Assembly (NCBI RefSeq): GCF_964340395.1
Contig: NC_135566.1
Coordinates: 20,975,584-21,039,583 of the forward strand
Direction: 5' to 3'
Origin: Glandiceps talaboti
Taxonomy: Eukaryota; Hemichordata; Enteropneusta; Spengelidae
DNA length: 64,000 nt
The notes below the pieces were generated by a model. That model did no database searches and was not told the DNA's origin. It saw only the letters and a list, made by a program, of their open reading frames with translations. The position numbers were made by a program, and so were the translations under genes. Of this stretch, positions 1 to 12,200 are shown piece after piece. Positions within the stretch are counted from its first letter, which is position 1, and every line of letters starts with the position of its first letter.

Positions 1-1
1 T

Positions 2-830
2 ATTGCATACCATCAAAGACGTGTCAGTGACCCAACACTTGTTAAACAACAAATTCCTCAGAAACAGCAGTACGTAGCTAATATGCCCAGACTAGTTGAA
101 CAAGTGCAAGTTCCAGTAAAGCCCATGGAGCATACAGTACAAAGAGCACATCCTACCAACAGTGGGCAGCTGAATGAGAGGCGCAGTAGCATGCCAGCTC
201 TTGCAAGTGGTACATGTATTGGTCAAGAACATTCACGTATGGCACACTTGCTGGCACAAAGGGATCATGAAAGACAAGCAGTGATGGTTCAGCAGCCAAC
301 ACCACAACCTGGAATCAGTCCTACTGGTGCATGGAAAACCACTTTGGAGACAAGCAGAGCACTTTCTACCCCATCTGTGAATAATACAGTTACAAATATT
401 AGCCCACATCTCAACACATGCACTGATGTTCCAGGGATACACTCACAATCCACTGGTAATATGCAGGCAGGGATACACTCACAATCCACTGGTAATATGC
501 AGGCAGGGATACACTCACAATCCACTGGTAATATGCAGGCAGGGATACACTCACAATCCACTGGTAATATGCAGGCAGGGATACACTCACAATCCACTGG
601 TAATATGCAGGCAGGGATACACTCACAATCCACTGGTAATATGCAGGCAGGGATACACTCACAATCCACTGGTAATATGCAGGCAGGCCACAGATGTATG
701 ACAAAACCCAGGAGGAGAGTTTCATCAGTGAAACTCACTACTCCAAGTGAAGTTATTGTTTTAGATGATGACGCTACTACCAGTGCCAATGCTAAGGAAC
801 AACAACTTTCAGAGCAGCAAGATAAAGTTC

Positions 831-864
<34 letters not shown>

Positions 865-1105
865 GCAGCAGCAGCAGCAACAACAACAACAACAGCAACA
901 GTTACAACAGCAACAAGTTCAGCAGCAGCAGGTACAGCAACAGCAACTGATGCCGCAGCAGCCACAGCAAACACTAAATTTGCAGCAGCACGTTGTTGCA
1001 GAAATTGAAGATTCAGAAAGTTATAGCTGTGTTCTATGCAACAAAGAAGCCTCATTCCTATGTTCAGGATGTAAAAAAGCATGGTATTGTAGTCCTAAAT
1101 GTCAG
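2..1105 (+). CDS. Q-rich MYND zinc finger protein, penultimate exon (5' partial)
   Basis: The reading frame is open from base 2, before the first ATG at 83, so this is probably the inside of a longer coding exon. In order it contains a polar, low-complexity segment; seven copies of a 12-residue repeat (434-685); a hydrophobic-acidic stretch VIVLDDD that fits a SUMO-interaction motif; a run of 24 glutamines followed by a Q-rich tail; and the first six cysteines of a MYND finger (CVLC, CSGC, YCSPKC). The exon stops in phase 0 at TGTCAG|GTAAGT, and the missing His and Cys are supplied by the exon at 3585-3623. MYND fingers bind proline-rich peptides in corepressors and chromatin factors, so a nuclear regulatory role is plausible. 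I cannot assign an orthologue: the finger somewhat resembles those of DEAF1/ETO-type proteins, but the rest is low complexity. The domain call is firm, the function is not. Confidence 0.8.
434..685 (+). repeat. Coding minisatellite, 36 bp x 7 (12-residue repeat)
   Basis: Seven tandem copies of a 36-bp unit encode GIHSQSTGNMQA in frame. The copies read as identical at the nucleotide level, including third positions, which points to recent expansion or ongoing homogenisation. Because 36 is a multiple of three, copy-number change would keep the frame. Confidence 0.97.
830..957 (+). repeat. CAA/CAG repeat encoding poly-glutamine
   Basis: Twenty-four consecutive Gln codons (830-901), mixed CAA and CAG, then a Gln-rich tail broken by Leu, Val, Met and Pro. 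It lies between the SUMO-interaction-like motif and the MYND finger. CAA interruptions would be expected to stabilise the tract. Confidence 0.95.
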
Positions 1106-1476
1106 GTAAGTATTGTCTTCAAGTAAAGAACAATGGTATTGTAGTCCTAAATGTCAGGTAAGACATTGTCTTCAAGTAAAGAACAATGGTATTGTAGTCC
1201 TAAATGTCAGGTAAGACATTGTCTTCAAGTAAAGAATAATGGTATTGTAGTCCTAAATGTCAGGTAAGACATTGTCTTCAAGTAAAGAACAATGGTATTG
1301 TAGTCCTAAATGTCAGGTAAGTATTGTCTTCAAGTAGAGAACATGGTATTGTAGTCCTAAATGTCAGGTAAGACATTGTCTTCAAGTAAAGAACAATGGT
1401 ATTGTAGTCCTAAATGTCAGGTAAGACATTGTCTTCAAGTAAAGAACAATGGTATTGTAGTCCTAAATGTCAGGTA
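1081..1476 (+). repeat. Tandem repeat of an exon end plus its 5' splice site (8 copies)
   Basis: Eight units of 51-53 bp, starting at 1081, 1133, 1186, 1239, 1292, 1343, 1396 and 1449. Each holds the last 25 bases of the MYND exon followed by the splice donor CAG|GTAAG (the last copy is CAG|GTAACA). The first unit is the true exon end; the other seven lie in the intron. Reading past the first donor meets an in-frame TAA within 21 bases, so only the first donor gives the full MYND finger. Confidence 0.95.
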
Positions 1477-1494
1477 ACATTCGTAATTTGTTGC

Positions 1495-2380
1495 ATCAGT
1501 GCAGTAAGGTCGTATCTGCAGCAGTATAATATGACAGAACCCCCACAGCTTCACAATGGATGGTAGGGCATACAGAAGTTATTTTCATGAGTGATTCGGG
1601 TTTAATACTCTGCTGCTGTATTTTAATAAGCGATAGCGTAAAACTCAAGTTCGTCGATGTATGTAAGAGAATAACGGGCATATCTCTGAATTATAACTTG
1701 CCAAATCGTTTGAAAACTGACTGGAAGGGTACACTTCTTAGTTGTCTAGTAGAACTAATACAGTGTAGTTTCATTATTGTATCCTTTATTTTCTAATCAC
1801 TATCAATAGCGGTGGTGTTCGTGTCCGGTTCACAGGCAGCTGACACAAATCTGTGTTTTAAGTTGCTTTCCTGGCCAGATATCAGTTTAAAATGACCTAC
1901 AGTAATGAATTCACTTTTTTAAAATGTTTCATAGAAGTGTATAAGTATCCAGTGGAAATGTTGAAAATACCAAATACTTAAGATACATTCAATTTAGTAA
2001 ACATCAAGATTGATTATGTTTACATACGGAAAATAGTTGAAGTGTTGTTTACTTGTTTGCAGTGAAATTTGCATAGTTATGTGATGGGTAAACGACTAAT
2101 TTGCATAGTTATTTGATACTACAGAACTTGCGATGGTCAAGAAAAATAGTGAAATATTTTATGAACCAACAAAAAGTGTGTAACAACCTGAAAGACGCGT
2201 ATGTGCTTAAAAACAAATGCATTTGTTCGCTAATTTTCATAAGGGATTGGTTTTGCTGTAGGATCTATTTCATCTTATTTGCATGGCCAAAGGTGAAAAT
2301 ACCTGATTTATTTCTGACTACATCAACATACACAGTGGTACACATAGTTTGTATAGCAGATACGACCTTACTGCACTGAT
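1495..2380. mobile_element. Non-autonomous TIR DNA transposon, about 0.9 kb
   Basis: A perfect 25-bp inverted repeat brackets the element: 1495-1519 (starts ATCAGTGCAGTAAGG) and 2356-2380. The interior has no recognisable transposase and several stop-rich frames. Outside CAGTG...CACTG there is AT on each side, which could be a 2-bp duplication or simply part of the inverted repeat. It sits in the last intron of the MYND gene, just after the donor repeat. Confidence 0.8.
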
Positions 2381-2499
2381 ACTACAAACTGTACTTTTAC
2401 TGGGCAATACTACATACATAAATGATTATTACCTACCAGAGTGATTACTTGATGTGTACACACACAAGTGATGTTTGTAGTCAGGGCGCCAAGGCTGAA

Positions 2500-3110
2500 A
2501 TCTTGAAAAAGTATTACCCGGCTTGAAGTACAATTTTTTGAATTTTGACTATGACCTTGACCTTGGATAAAAAGATCATGTGTTCATTGAGTTGCCAATC
2601 CCCTAAAACCCATATACAGACACTTTCGTCACATCTATAGCACCTAGGGACCTTGAGATCTTCAGTATTTTTCATAATTACGGATCTTGATATCAGTTGT
2701 CTTGATAACGGGATTTTGTAATAAAGCATCTCGAAATAGACTTTTGCTGTATTTTTTCTGAAAGACCATATCATTTGCTATTTTTATGACTGATTTTCAG
2801 CTATAACAACTATGTCTGATGTTAGTTATATAAAACTTTCTGCCAGAGTTTTAATAAAAATGTAGAAAAAATAAGATGACCTAAGGTTGAATTTTGACCA
2901 TGACTTTAACCTTTGATCAGAAAGGTCATGTGATCAACTGAGTTGCCCGTCTCCCCAAACATATATACACATATTTTGAATATGATTATAGCACTTCTAG
3001 AGCCTGAGATATGATGTTTTATAATGTTTTAGCATCCTTCAAAACTATGTCACCGTTACCATGGAAACTGCCTCCTGTGAGATTGTGCAAGAGAATCCAG
3101 AGGGGCAACA
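2500..3110. repeat. Two diverged copies of a dispersed repeat
   Basis: Two related segments follow each other: around 2540-2660 and 2890-3010. They share the order 'GACCTTGACC... AAAGATCATGTG ... GAGTTGCC ... CCATATACA... TATAGCAC'. The same TGACCTTGACC-type wording occurs near 7000 and 28750. No coding potential; old interspersed repeat inside the MYND intron. Confidence 0.6.
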
Positions 3111-3584
3111 TCAGTTTTCTGAAGGCTCAGATATTACTTTAACCAAATATGATGTCAAAAATTGTACTTCAACTCATGTATGGTAACTCTTGTTTTAAGC
3201 CACTTTTTGGACCTTGGCATCCTGACTATTGTATGGCAGTGCCAATACCAAAAATTAATACCTGTATGTAAAAGATGTGCAAATGAGTACATGATTGTTC
3301 CTTGTTCACAAAATCGGTTTTGTTTTAAATTTTACGGCTACTGTTTAAGATAAATATGTCATAAGAAGAGAACCCATGGTGTGAGTACTGGTGTTGCATA
3401 CTCAGAGGTATTTTTGCATTCTTTGCATGTGTGTCTGAGTCTGTGTCTGTGTGCATGTGCATCAATATCTCTTAATCTGACATGTGCCAGTTCACGTTTT
3501 CGCAAAGATACCGGTATGTATTGATAATTATCCAAGTTGCTTTCCTGATTACATGTACATTTGATGTTTTTGGTTTTATTACAG

Positions 3585-3623
3585 ATGAAGGCCTGGGATA
3601 AACATAGTACTGAGTGTCAATGA
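3585..3623 (+). CDS. MYND zinc finger protein, terminal coding exon
   Basis: This tiny exon follows TTTTATTACAG at 3584 and reads MKAWDKHSTECQ then TGA. It joins in phase 0 to the exon ending at 1105 and supplies the last His and Cys of the MYND finger: Cx2C, x7, Cx2C, x4, CxxxC, x7, HxxxC overall, which is the family spacing. The protein therefore ends right after the finger, as in several MYND regulators. The 2.5-kb intron contains the donor repeat, the TIR element and an older repeat. The fit of phase and zinc ligands makes the splice convincing. Confidence 0.85.
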   Translation: MKAWDKHSTECQ

Positions 3624-6600
3624 CAGACTTTAGTGCCTTACTTATAAAACTGCCTTGATGTTGTCATAGTAACCTCACCAAGTAGCAGAGTGGCAAAGAG
3701 TGACAGAGAAGAGTGTGTGCAGAATGTCCTGGATGTGTGCATTAAAAGACTACTGAGGAGTCACAGAATGCATCTACATGTAGCTTTATACAGTACAGAC
3801 AGACCACTGTAACACAAAAAATGCATTGAATTCACATATTTCCATATTTTGATAGTTAACAGTGATACCACTACTAATCAGCAGTCTTAGTTGCTGAAAG
3901 CATGTTTTGCCCATCACATAATTCAGTGGTGTTCAGTTTTATTACATAGCTTTGTACCGTCTGTATCTAGCAGTAGTGCAATGCGTCTGATATGCAACAA
4001 CATTTTCACCAGAGGATACTCAACATATAGTGCAGGGCACATTTCTAGTACCTCCAAATGTCAAATGGACAAAGTTGGACATATATGTTATAATTGTATA
4101 AATTTGAATTTTTATATAGGAGGCTGACAAACTGGAAACATGGCCTTCAGAATATATAATGCGGGTGCCTTGTGACCTTTGAAATTTAGTTAATATAGTT
4201 ATCAAGATATACTGATAGTATTCAAATGTACAGCTGGGAATTTTCAAACTTATTTTTAATACTCAAGGAACTGCTGAAAGGGACATATTCCAGAATAGCA
4301 TTTTTTGAATAATAATCATTTCCTAATTCTGAGAGACAAGGTGTGTTATTTGACTTTAGACTGTGAAATACAGCTAGCTGCTGTCACATGGTGATACATT
4401 TCAGTATAAAGAAATATAAGAAATAGACAATGGGTGAAGTTGTAAGAAGATGTCTATATATATATTAGTCTTATTATTGACTGTACATTCTGACTATCTT
4501 GTTACAGTGATTTCAACTGTATAGGTAGCTATGCAAATAGATACGAAGCCTCCTTTTACATATCTTAAAACATGTTCCTTTGGAACTTGAATTTTGTAGA
4601 TTTTTTCTACTTCAGATGTGATGTAGCTGGTCAGATTAATTTTTGACTGACAAATTTTGATTCTATCGTATCAGATTACACCTGTGTACCACATTAATAA
4701 GTTTTAGTACACATGGTGATTGATTTTGTCTGTGAGTTCAGTATTTGAACTAGTTTTTAAGAAGTTTGACAATATTTTGTAACATAACAGGAAGTGGTCA
4801 GGGGTGGAAATATTCTATAGTTTTGTAAAATTTATAGATAGATGACTAATGATGACCTTTTATGGTTATCGCAACTAAATTATTTTTCAAAATGTGAATG
4901 CATGTGCATAATAATTGTATTAACTAATGAAATGGCACATGTAATTATTCAAAATATACAAATCACATGACTTGTATAAGCCAAGAAGGTTTAACCTTGA
5001 CAATTTCAGGCTGACTAGAAGTTACTGAAGGAAGCATTTAGTTAGTGCACTTGACGTGTAGATCAACTCAAACTTAGATCTGAAAAATATCCAAAGGCAT
5101 CAGGAATTTTATATGTTCCATAAAGTGATTAATAATATAATTAGTCAAATAATATATTAAATTAATTGAACAACATTACAATGAATCAGATGATTTATTG
5201 TATTGTTTGTTGTTTTAATTGTGGGTAGGGTGGCTGAATGAAAAAAACAAAATGTAGAATAGTTCTATCAATATTTTAGGGGAAATCTGTTTATGTTGTA
5301 TGGATAATTATATGAATATACTTGAAATGTTGGACATGTATATCTTTCTTACATTTATATAAAATTTGGGATATTTGAGTACAAAATGTTAAGATTCTCA
5401 TATCAAATGATATGAGTATATTTTCTCTAGCTTTTTACAGGAGTAATGTGTAGAAAGCTTGTGGTATCATAGTTGTGTTTGTAACATGAAAATGAAATAT
5501 ATATTTCATAATTTAATGTTTTCATAAGGTCAGATGTCACAGTTGTGTCATAAGGTCAGCTTTCACCGACTAAATGTAGCAAAAATGACTAATTTATTCG
5601 TATTATTTTAATATGTAAATGTGGCTGTTAAATTTAAATTGATGAAAGAGAGCTATTTATTTTGGACAGCATTTTGAATATTTTGGAGAGGGTAAAAATA
5701 TGTTTATAATATCATTTTTAAGATTAATTTTTATCTTGCCGACACACAGTAAAAAATCATTTCAGAAAAAAAAGTTGTAGATGTAGTGTAGTTGTTAGTC
5801 AAGATTACTTGTAGAGTTATGGAGACAAGTTTTGCCTTAATTATCTCATATTTATAATATTGAGGAATTCTTACACTCTCTCTTTTAATATCTTGATATC
5901 TTTTTCAAAACAAAACTGATTCAGAAATCACTTGAAGAAGAATGTCACTGCAGGAAATCAGGCATTTTTGTAAACTTGGGTTTCTGGAGAGTCCTGTTAT
6001 GATTTCATAATCACGTACACAACATGCAGTTGCTGAGAAAAACTGAGGTAAACTTTTTCCTCATTCATTCAAGGAGGTCCTTGCCATGGCCAGGAGTCCC
6101 CATACATACATGCATATGACTCAAAGATATTGCAATTCTTGTAAAGTATGTTTGATTATGAATTTGCTCTATTGGCTGTAGTAATGTGGGATTCCAAATA
6201 CAAACCAATCAGTTGTGGCTGATATGATAATGATATCTTTCTTGGTGCTATTCATGGTATTACAACAGTGAACTAGAATAACATTCCCTGTAGAAATACT
6301 ACCTATTTGTGCCTTTGATGAAGGGGTGTGGATAATTTGCAAACTTTCAAATCAATCATCAAATAAAATACTAGTCCTTGATGCTAATAAGGTATTGAAC
6401 AGGGTTTAATAATTTGCAACAGCTCTAAGACTATAGACTAGTAATGCAATATTGAAGTTGTGATTACAATTCATGTAACAATATAGTCATTCTGTTTGCT
6501 CACATTGTTTGACTGGCAAAGAATTTAAACTCATATTTTCTATTTACTCAAAAACAGTATTATATTATTGTATATTATAAAGTTTGCCACTTACCAGTTG

Positions 6601-6680
6601 ATTCAATGAAAGTGTGACCACTGAGTAAGGTCTGCAATGAGTGTGTCCATCAACATGACCCATGTAATAAACCCAATCTT
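3624..6680. other. 3' UTR and/or intergenic DNA, no gene seen
   Basis: AT-rich sequence after the MYND stop codon, with no open frame resembling a protein and no clear tandem repeat. An AATAAA at 6364-6369 is one of several possible polyadenylation signals, so the 3' UTR could be long. Confidence 0.5.
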
Positions 6681-6689
6681 AGTTGTAGT

Positions 6690-7200
6690 AATTACTCCCT
6701 AGCAGGCTGCTATGTTGGGTCATGCCTGTCTATCTGTCTGTCAGTGTTTACCTGTATCTCTGAAAGACACAAGCTGATTTCAACCAAACCTGACACAAAT
6801 GTCAGATACTATACATCACTTTGATGCTTGGCCTTCTAGATAATGGCCAAAGGGCAACCATATTTGTTGTAAAAATAAATTTTTGCCCATTACTCCAGAA
6901 GACTATAGATAGACTGTTTACTATAGAAGATTAATAAATAACAACCTCATTTTGGGGAGTTTCTATATTCATTTTAATCATGAGAAGCTTCCTTGAGTGA
7001 CTTTGACCTTGACCTATACATTGTAGGTCAAATAGCCCAAACTATTCACAGTGTATTATGTACATGTCTGACATGCATGAGCTGATTTCAACCAAACCTG
7101 GCATAACTATCATGTAGTCCACATATCATGTGATTTTGAAACATACAGGATCTAGTCCTTTGGCCTTGAAAACAGATATCACATATACATGTACGTTTAT
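6690..7200. repeat. Dispersed SINE/MITE-like repeat remnants
   Basis: Contains the phrase 'GCTGATTTCAACCAAACCTG' twice (near 6770 and 7080) and TGACCTTGACC near 7005. Related wording (AGTTCAACCAAACC, then ATGTCAGACATACATG) recurs at 28650-28720. Non-coding interspersed family. Confidence 0.55.
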
Positions 7201-7811
7201 GTAAAGAGTGTCACCAATATATGTACGAAGTATGGCCATGTGGACAAAAGTGTTTTATTGTAGGGGACATGACTGAACATTAGTAATGTTAAGTACCTGA
7301 CTTAGTGTGCATCCATGATGCTGAAAGAGAACTATCAGATATCACGAAAACATTTTAGTATGATGACATTGACAGGGAATATATTCTGATATATTCTAAT
7401 TGCATGTTTTGAATTTTTTTAAGTGCCACTTGCTCTAAATGTAGCTTGATTTGTTCCTGATGAAATATTCACAATGCAGTGTTAACAAAACTCTAGCTGT
7501 CATAATACATTTGATCACGTGTTTACAAAATTGTACTCAGTTTACAACACTTTGGATGTGTATGCAAACTACTGACAGTATTAAGAGACTAATTCAACTA
7601 TTATGTCAATGCAATGACTTGTATGTTGACTATATTTATACGGTAGATTGTGAGACAAAACACCTTCAATATTGCATATCATATGATATTGGGTGTCACT
7701 GTACAGTAAAATTGTTGTAAGTTCCAAGAAACACCAAAATATTACCCTACAACACAGTTTGTTTACATATTAATGGGTCATTATATCTACTCAGTATATA
7801 ACTATTTGTGC

Positions 7812-9262
7812 AGACCAAGGAGTTAAACCCGGACATGTGTCTGTTGAGACCAGGGAGTTAAACCCTGGATATGTGTCTGTTGAGACCAAGGAGTTAAACC
7901 CTGGACATGTGTCTGTTGAGACCAAGGAGTTAAACCCGGACATGTGTCTGTTGAGACCAAGGAGTTAAATCCTGGACATGTGTCTGTTGAGACCAGGGAG
8001 TTAAACCCTGGACATGTGCCTGTTGAGAGACCAGGGAGTTAAACCTGGACATGTGTCTGTTGAGACCAGGGAGTTAAATACTGGACATGTGTCTGTTGAG
8101 ACCAGGGAGTTAAATCCTGGACATGTGTCTGTTGAGATCAAGGAGTTAAATCCTGGACATGTGTCTGTTGAGACCAGGGAGTTAAATCCTGGACATGTGT
8201 CTGTTGAGACCAGGGAGTTAAATCCTGGATATGTGTCTGTTGAGACTAGGGAGTTAAATCCTGGACATGTGTCTGTTGAGACCAGGGAGTTAAATAATGG
8301 ACATGTGTCTGTTGAGACTAGGGAGTTAAATCGTGGACATGTGTCTGTTGAGACTAGGGAGTTAAATCCTGGACATGTGTCTGTTGAGACCAGGGAGTTA
8401 AATAATGGACATGTGTCTGTTGAGACCAGGGAGTTAAACCCTGGACATGTGTCTGTTGAGACCAAGGAGTTAAACCCTGGACATGTGTCTGTTGAGACCA
8501 GGGAGTTAGATAATGGACATGTGTCTGTTGAGACCAGGGAGTTAAACCCTGTACATGTGTCTGTTGAGACCAAGGAGTTAAACCCTGGACATGTGTCTGT
8601 TGAGACTAGGGAGTTAAATAATGGACATGTGTCTGTTGAGACCAAGGAGTTAAACTCTGGACATGTGTCTGTTGAGACCAAGGAGTTAAATAATGGACAT
8701 GTGTCTGTTGAGATTAGGGAGTTAAACCCTGGACATGTGTCTGTTGAGACCAGGGAGTTAAATCCTGGACATGTGTCTGTTGAGACTAGGGAGTTAAATC
8801 CTGGACATGTGTCTGTTGAGACTAGGGAGTTAAATCCTGGACATGTGTCTGTTGAGACCAGGGAGTTAAATAATGGACATGTGTCTGTTGAGACCAGGGA
8901 GTTAAACCCTGGACATGTGTCTGTTGAGACCAAGGAGTTAAACCCTGGACATGTGTCTGTTGAGACTAGGGAGTTAAATAATGGACATGTGTCTGTTGAG
9001 ACCAAGGAGTTAAACTCTGGACATGTGTCTGTTGAGACCAAGGAGTTAAATACTGGACATGTGTCTGTTGAGACCAGGGAGTTAAATCCTGGACATGTGT
9101 CTGTTGAGACTAGGGAGTTAAATAATGGACATGTGTCTGTTGAGACCAAGGAGTTAAATAATGGACGTGTCTGTTGAGACCAAGGAGTTAAACCCTGGAC
9201 ATGTGTCTGTTGAGACTAGGGAGTTAAATAATGGACATATGTCTGTTGAGACCAGGGAGTGA
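7812..9262. repeat. Minisatellite, 36-bp unit, about 40 copies
   Basis: Tandem units of GAGTTAAACCCTGGACATGT + GTCTGTTGAGACCAGG with point variants (CCTG/AATG/ACTG; CAGG/CAAG/CTAG). Since 36 is divisible by three and no frame variant introduces stops for a long way, both strands stay open for about 380 codons (8014-9177 plus, 8001-9149 minus). There is no unique flank, splice context or independent coding evidence. Confidence 0.97.
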
Positions 9263-12200
9263 GTCAAGTAATGATGATTTTATTTATTAAAATTTATTAG
9301 CTCAATTAAAAATATGTAGTCAATGTCTTATTTTTTTCAAAAGAAGGACAATACATTTGTTAAGACAATATTCAATATACACTGTTTCATGTCAAACTCT
9401 ACATCTCAATTTTGACTTCAAACTGGGATTTTCATACTGATGACAGGAAAAGATGAGTTAATGTTATCTTTATTCATACAGGTAATGTAACAATCTAACA
9501 GTGCTTCTAGAATCCATTTTAGTCAGATCAAAAGTACTAACAAATACTGCCATAATAGTTTCAACTTGTGATAAGCTTTATGTGTAGTGTATACATAATT
9601 TTGTTTTGTTTTGTTCACATACCTGTTAAACAGTATATATTATTGTAGTTGTTTTAGCAGAGTTTTAATATTCAAGTGTTTGTATTTTAGTTATCAAGAA
9701 AAATTGTACTGTGATGCAACAACTTGCCATAGATAATATTGTGCAATGTATTCTAGCAAAATTGAAATTTTAAATTGTATTCATCTGTTGAGTGGGTATG
9801 TTTTTTAGCATTCCCTTGAATTATTTTACTATGTTCAGTGATATTAAATATGATAAGTATATCAGCGTTTTTGTTTTTATTATTATTGTTGAATGTAAAT
9901 TTGTTTCTGTACCACTAATATGTGTTTGAATTGACATGATACTTCATGACATGTATGGTTATGCATTTGATTAGTTGCATAATGTAAAATTAATGTATTT
10001 TGTGGTATAACACAGCTGTACACAGTTACACAGGAATACAACGATGGCATTATCAGAACATTATATGCAAACTTGCCAAAGTCTACTAGATTTGATTGTA
10101 TCTTTATCTTGACCTGAGTGTATTTCATAGATCTGATTGTGTTTTATCTTGACCTGGCTGTATTTCATAGATACGAAGTTAAAGAGTGCGTATAGGTGAA
10201 TTGCATCAAAGACCAAAATGAATAGAATTCAGTGATTATTGACACAATACCGTATACGCGTAATCACACTTAAGCATATATGATGCTCAACTTAACAGCT
10301 TTCACTTATTGCATTCTTTCAATCTAGAGTAATTATTCCACAATCACAGAAAATTACATGTTTTACAGTTTCCACAAAGGAGTGTGGGGATTGTACAGCA
10401 ATACACTCAATGTATGATAATTAACACAACAAATTCTTATATGTATTTTGTTTTGACTTTTGTTCTGATTCTTTCTGTTATTGTTCCACATATATAAGTA
10501 AAAAGAAAATGGCTGATATTGACTTTGAATTTGTTAAATTTGTAGCTTTCAAAAAAACTTATCAAATATAACAAAAAAAATCATCTTTAACTCAGAAAAA
10601 TGGGTGCTGTTAATGCCCTGGTGGTGAGCATTTAGATAGGAAGAGTTTGTTTTTTCTTTAAGACTTTTTAATTCAGCACTGTATCCAGTTGGAAACTGGG
10701 GGCAATTCATTTTATGTTACAAGAAGTTTTACCTTATATTGTGTACTATGTATAAAATATGGGAAGTCTTGGTTGGGTGATGTCCTTTTCTCTGTGTTTA
10801 CTAACTTACAACCTGTCAGATATCCAGTGATATGTCTGCTGGCTTTCAGTTTCTGGTGTTGTCTCTACACAGAGTTATACCGAACGTTTATTTATGCTAA
10901 ATAAATTGTGTCAAAATACCTTGCTATTCTCAGAGCACCTGATGTATGCGTATGTGTGTGTTGGGGGGGGGGGAGTTGCATGTTTGTGTTGGGGGAGAAT
11001 CTTTGTAATGCCATGTCCAATTTACCAGAGAAAGTCTGTCTAAGGACACACTGAAGAAGCACGTGTTTGGCACAATTGAACTCTAATGGCAACATTTTAA
11101 TAGTGTTCTCTGTGTGTATGAACAATTTTAAATAAAACCTGCACCTGCTAAGCCAATAAGGTGGGGATAATTTTTAGCACAACTGAACTGATAAGGTTCA
11201 GTGGTGCTATAGGCATGGTGCAGTCTGCCTGTGTGTGTGTGTGTGTGTGTGTGTTTTCAAAACAGTCCACCTAGTTTTAAAGCAAGGTATGATGGGAGAG
11301 AAATACTACTTTGATTTGAAATATTTCTTCATTGATGGATACCTACCTACCATGTAATGGTGTTTTCAAAACAGTCCACCAAGCTGTAAGACAAGATATG
11401 ATGGGAAAGAAATACTGCAGGACATAATGGGTGAGAAACACAACTTTGAGTTGACAAATTAATATCCTCATTGATCTATATTGTTAGCTCTGCTGTCAGC
11501 GAAAGCTGAAAGCGTAGCTTTAGGTATAGGTGGGTATAGGTATAGAGGTATGATCATAGGTGTCTGTCAACTTTTTTTATTTTCATGATCTCCAAAAGTG
11601 ACAGTCAGAATACTTCGATATTTGGTGTGCATGTTCCCTGGGGGGGGGGAGGCTATTCAGATTTATTCATGCCAAGTTGGTCTGTGGCATTTTCAATTTT
11701 TTATGATTTTCTTTTTCAAAAATGATATTTTCATCATCTCAATATTACTTGTCAGATTGCTTTGATATCTGGTGTGTTGATGCGCAGAGAGTAGCTTACT
11801 CAGATTTGTTAATTTCAAGTCAGCACATCTTCTTTTCTATTTTTGATGATTTTTTTTTTTGTAATTTAAAAAAAAAATTAATATGTTGATGAGCATTGTG
11901 ACCGACGCCATATTGGAAATCCGTCCACGAGACCTCTTTTCAAAAGACACCATTGACGTCAAGCAAGCAATGTAATATATAGTCATAATTCTATGCATTG
12001 TGCACCCAATGATAAGTGTTTGTTTGAAACAGGGTTGTAAACTTCAAATCCAAATCCTGCACCCCTTCTACATAATGGTTCATTCCAGTATATGCTTTCG
12101 ATCAAATCTTGCCTTGCCTGAAAGTGTATGCTGTCACTGTTGGGGACGATTTTTGACAGAGTCAGTCGTCAATAAAAATGATAATACTCATTCTAAAATT

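Noticed and set aside
289-789. Antisense frames over the MYND exon
   Set aside because: Reflections of the 36-bp coding repeat; the plus strand carries the MYND finger and correct splice sites.
8001-9177. Long open frames on both strands (382 and 387 codons)
   Set aside because: They lie wholly in a 36-bp minisatellite; openness follows from unit length. No unique sequence, splice sites or homology.
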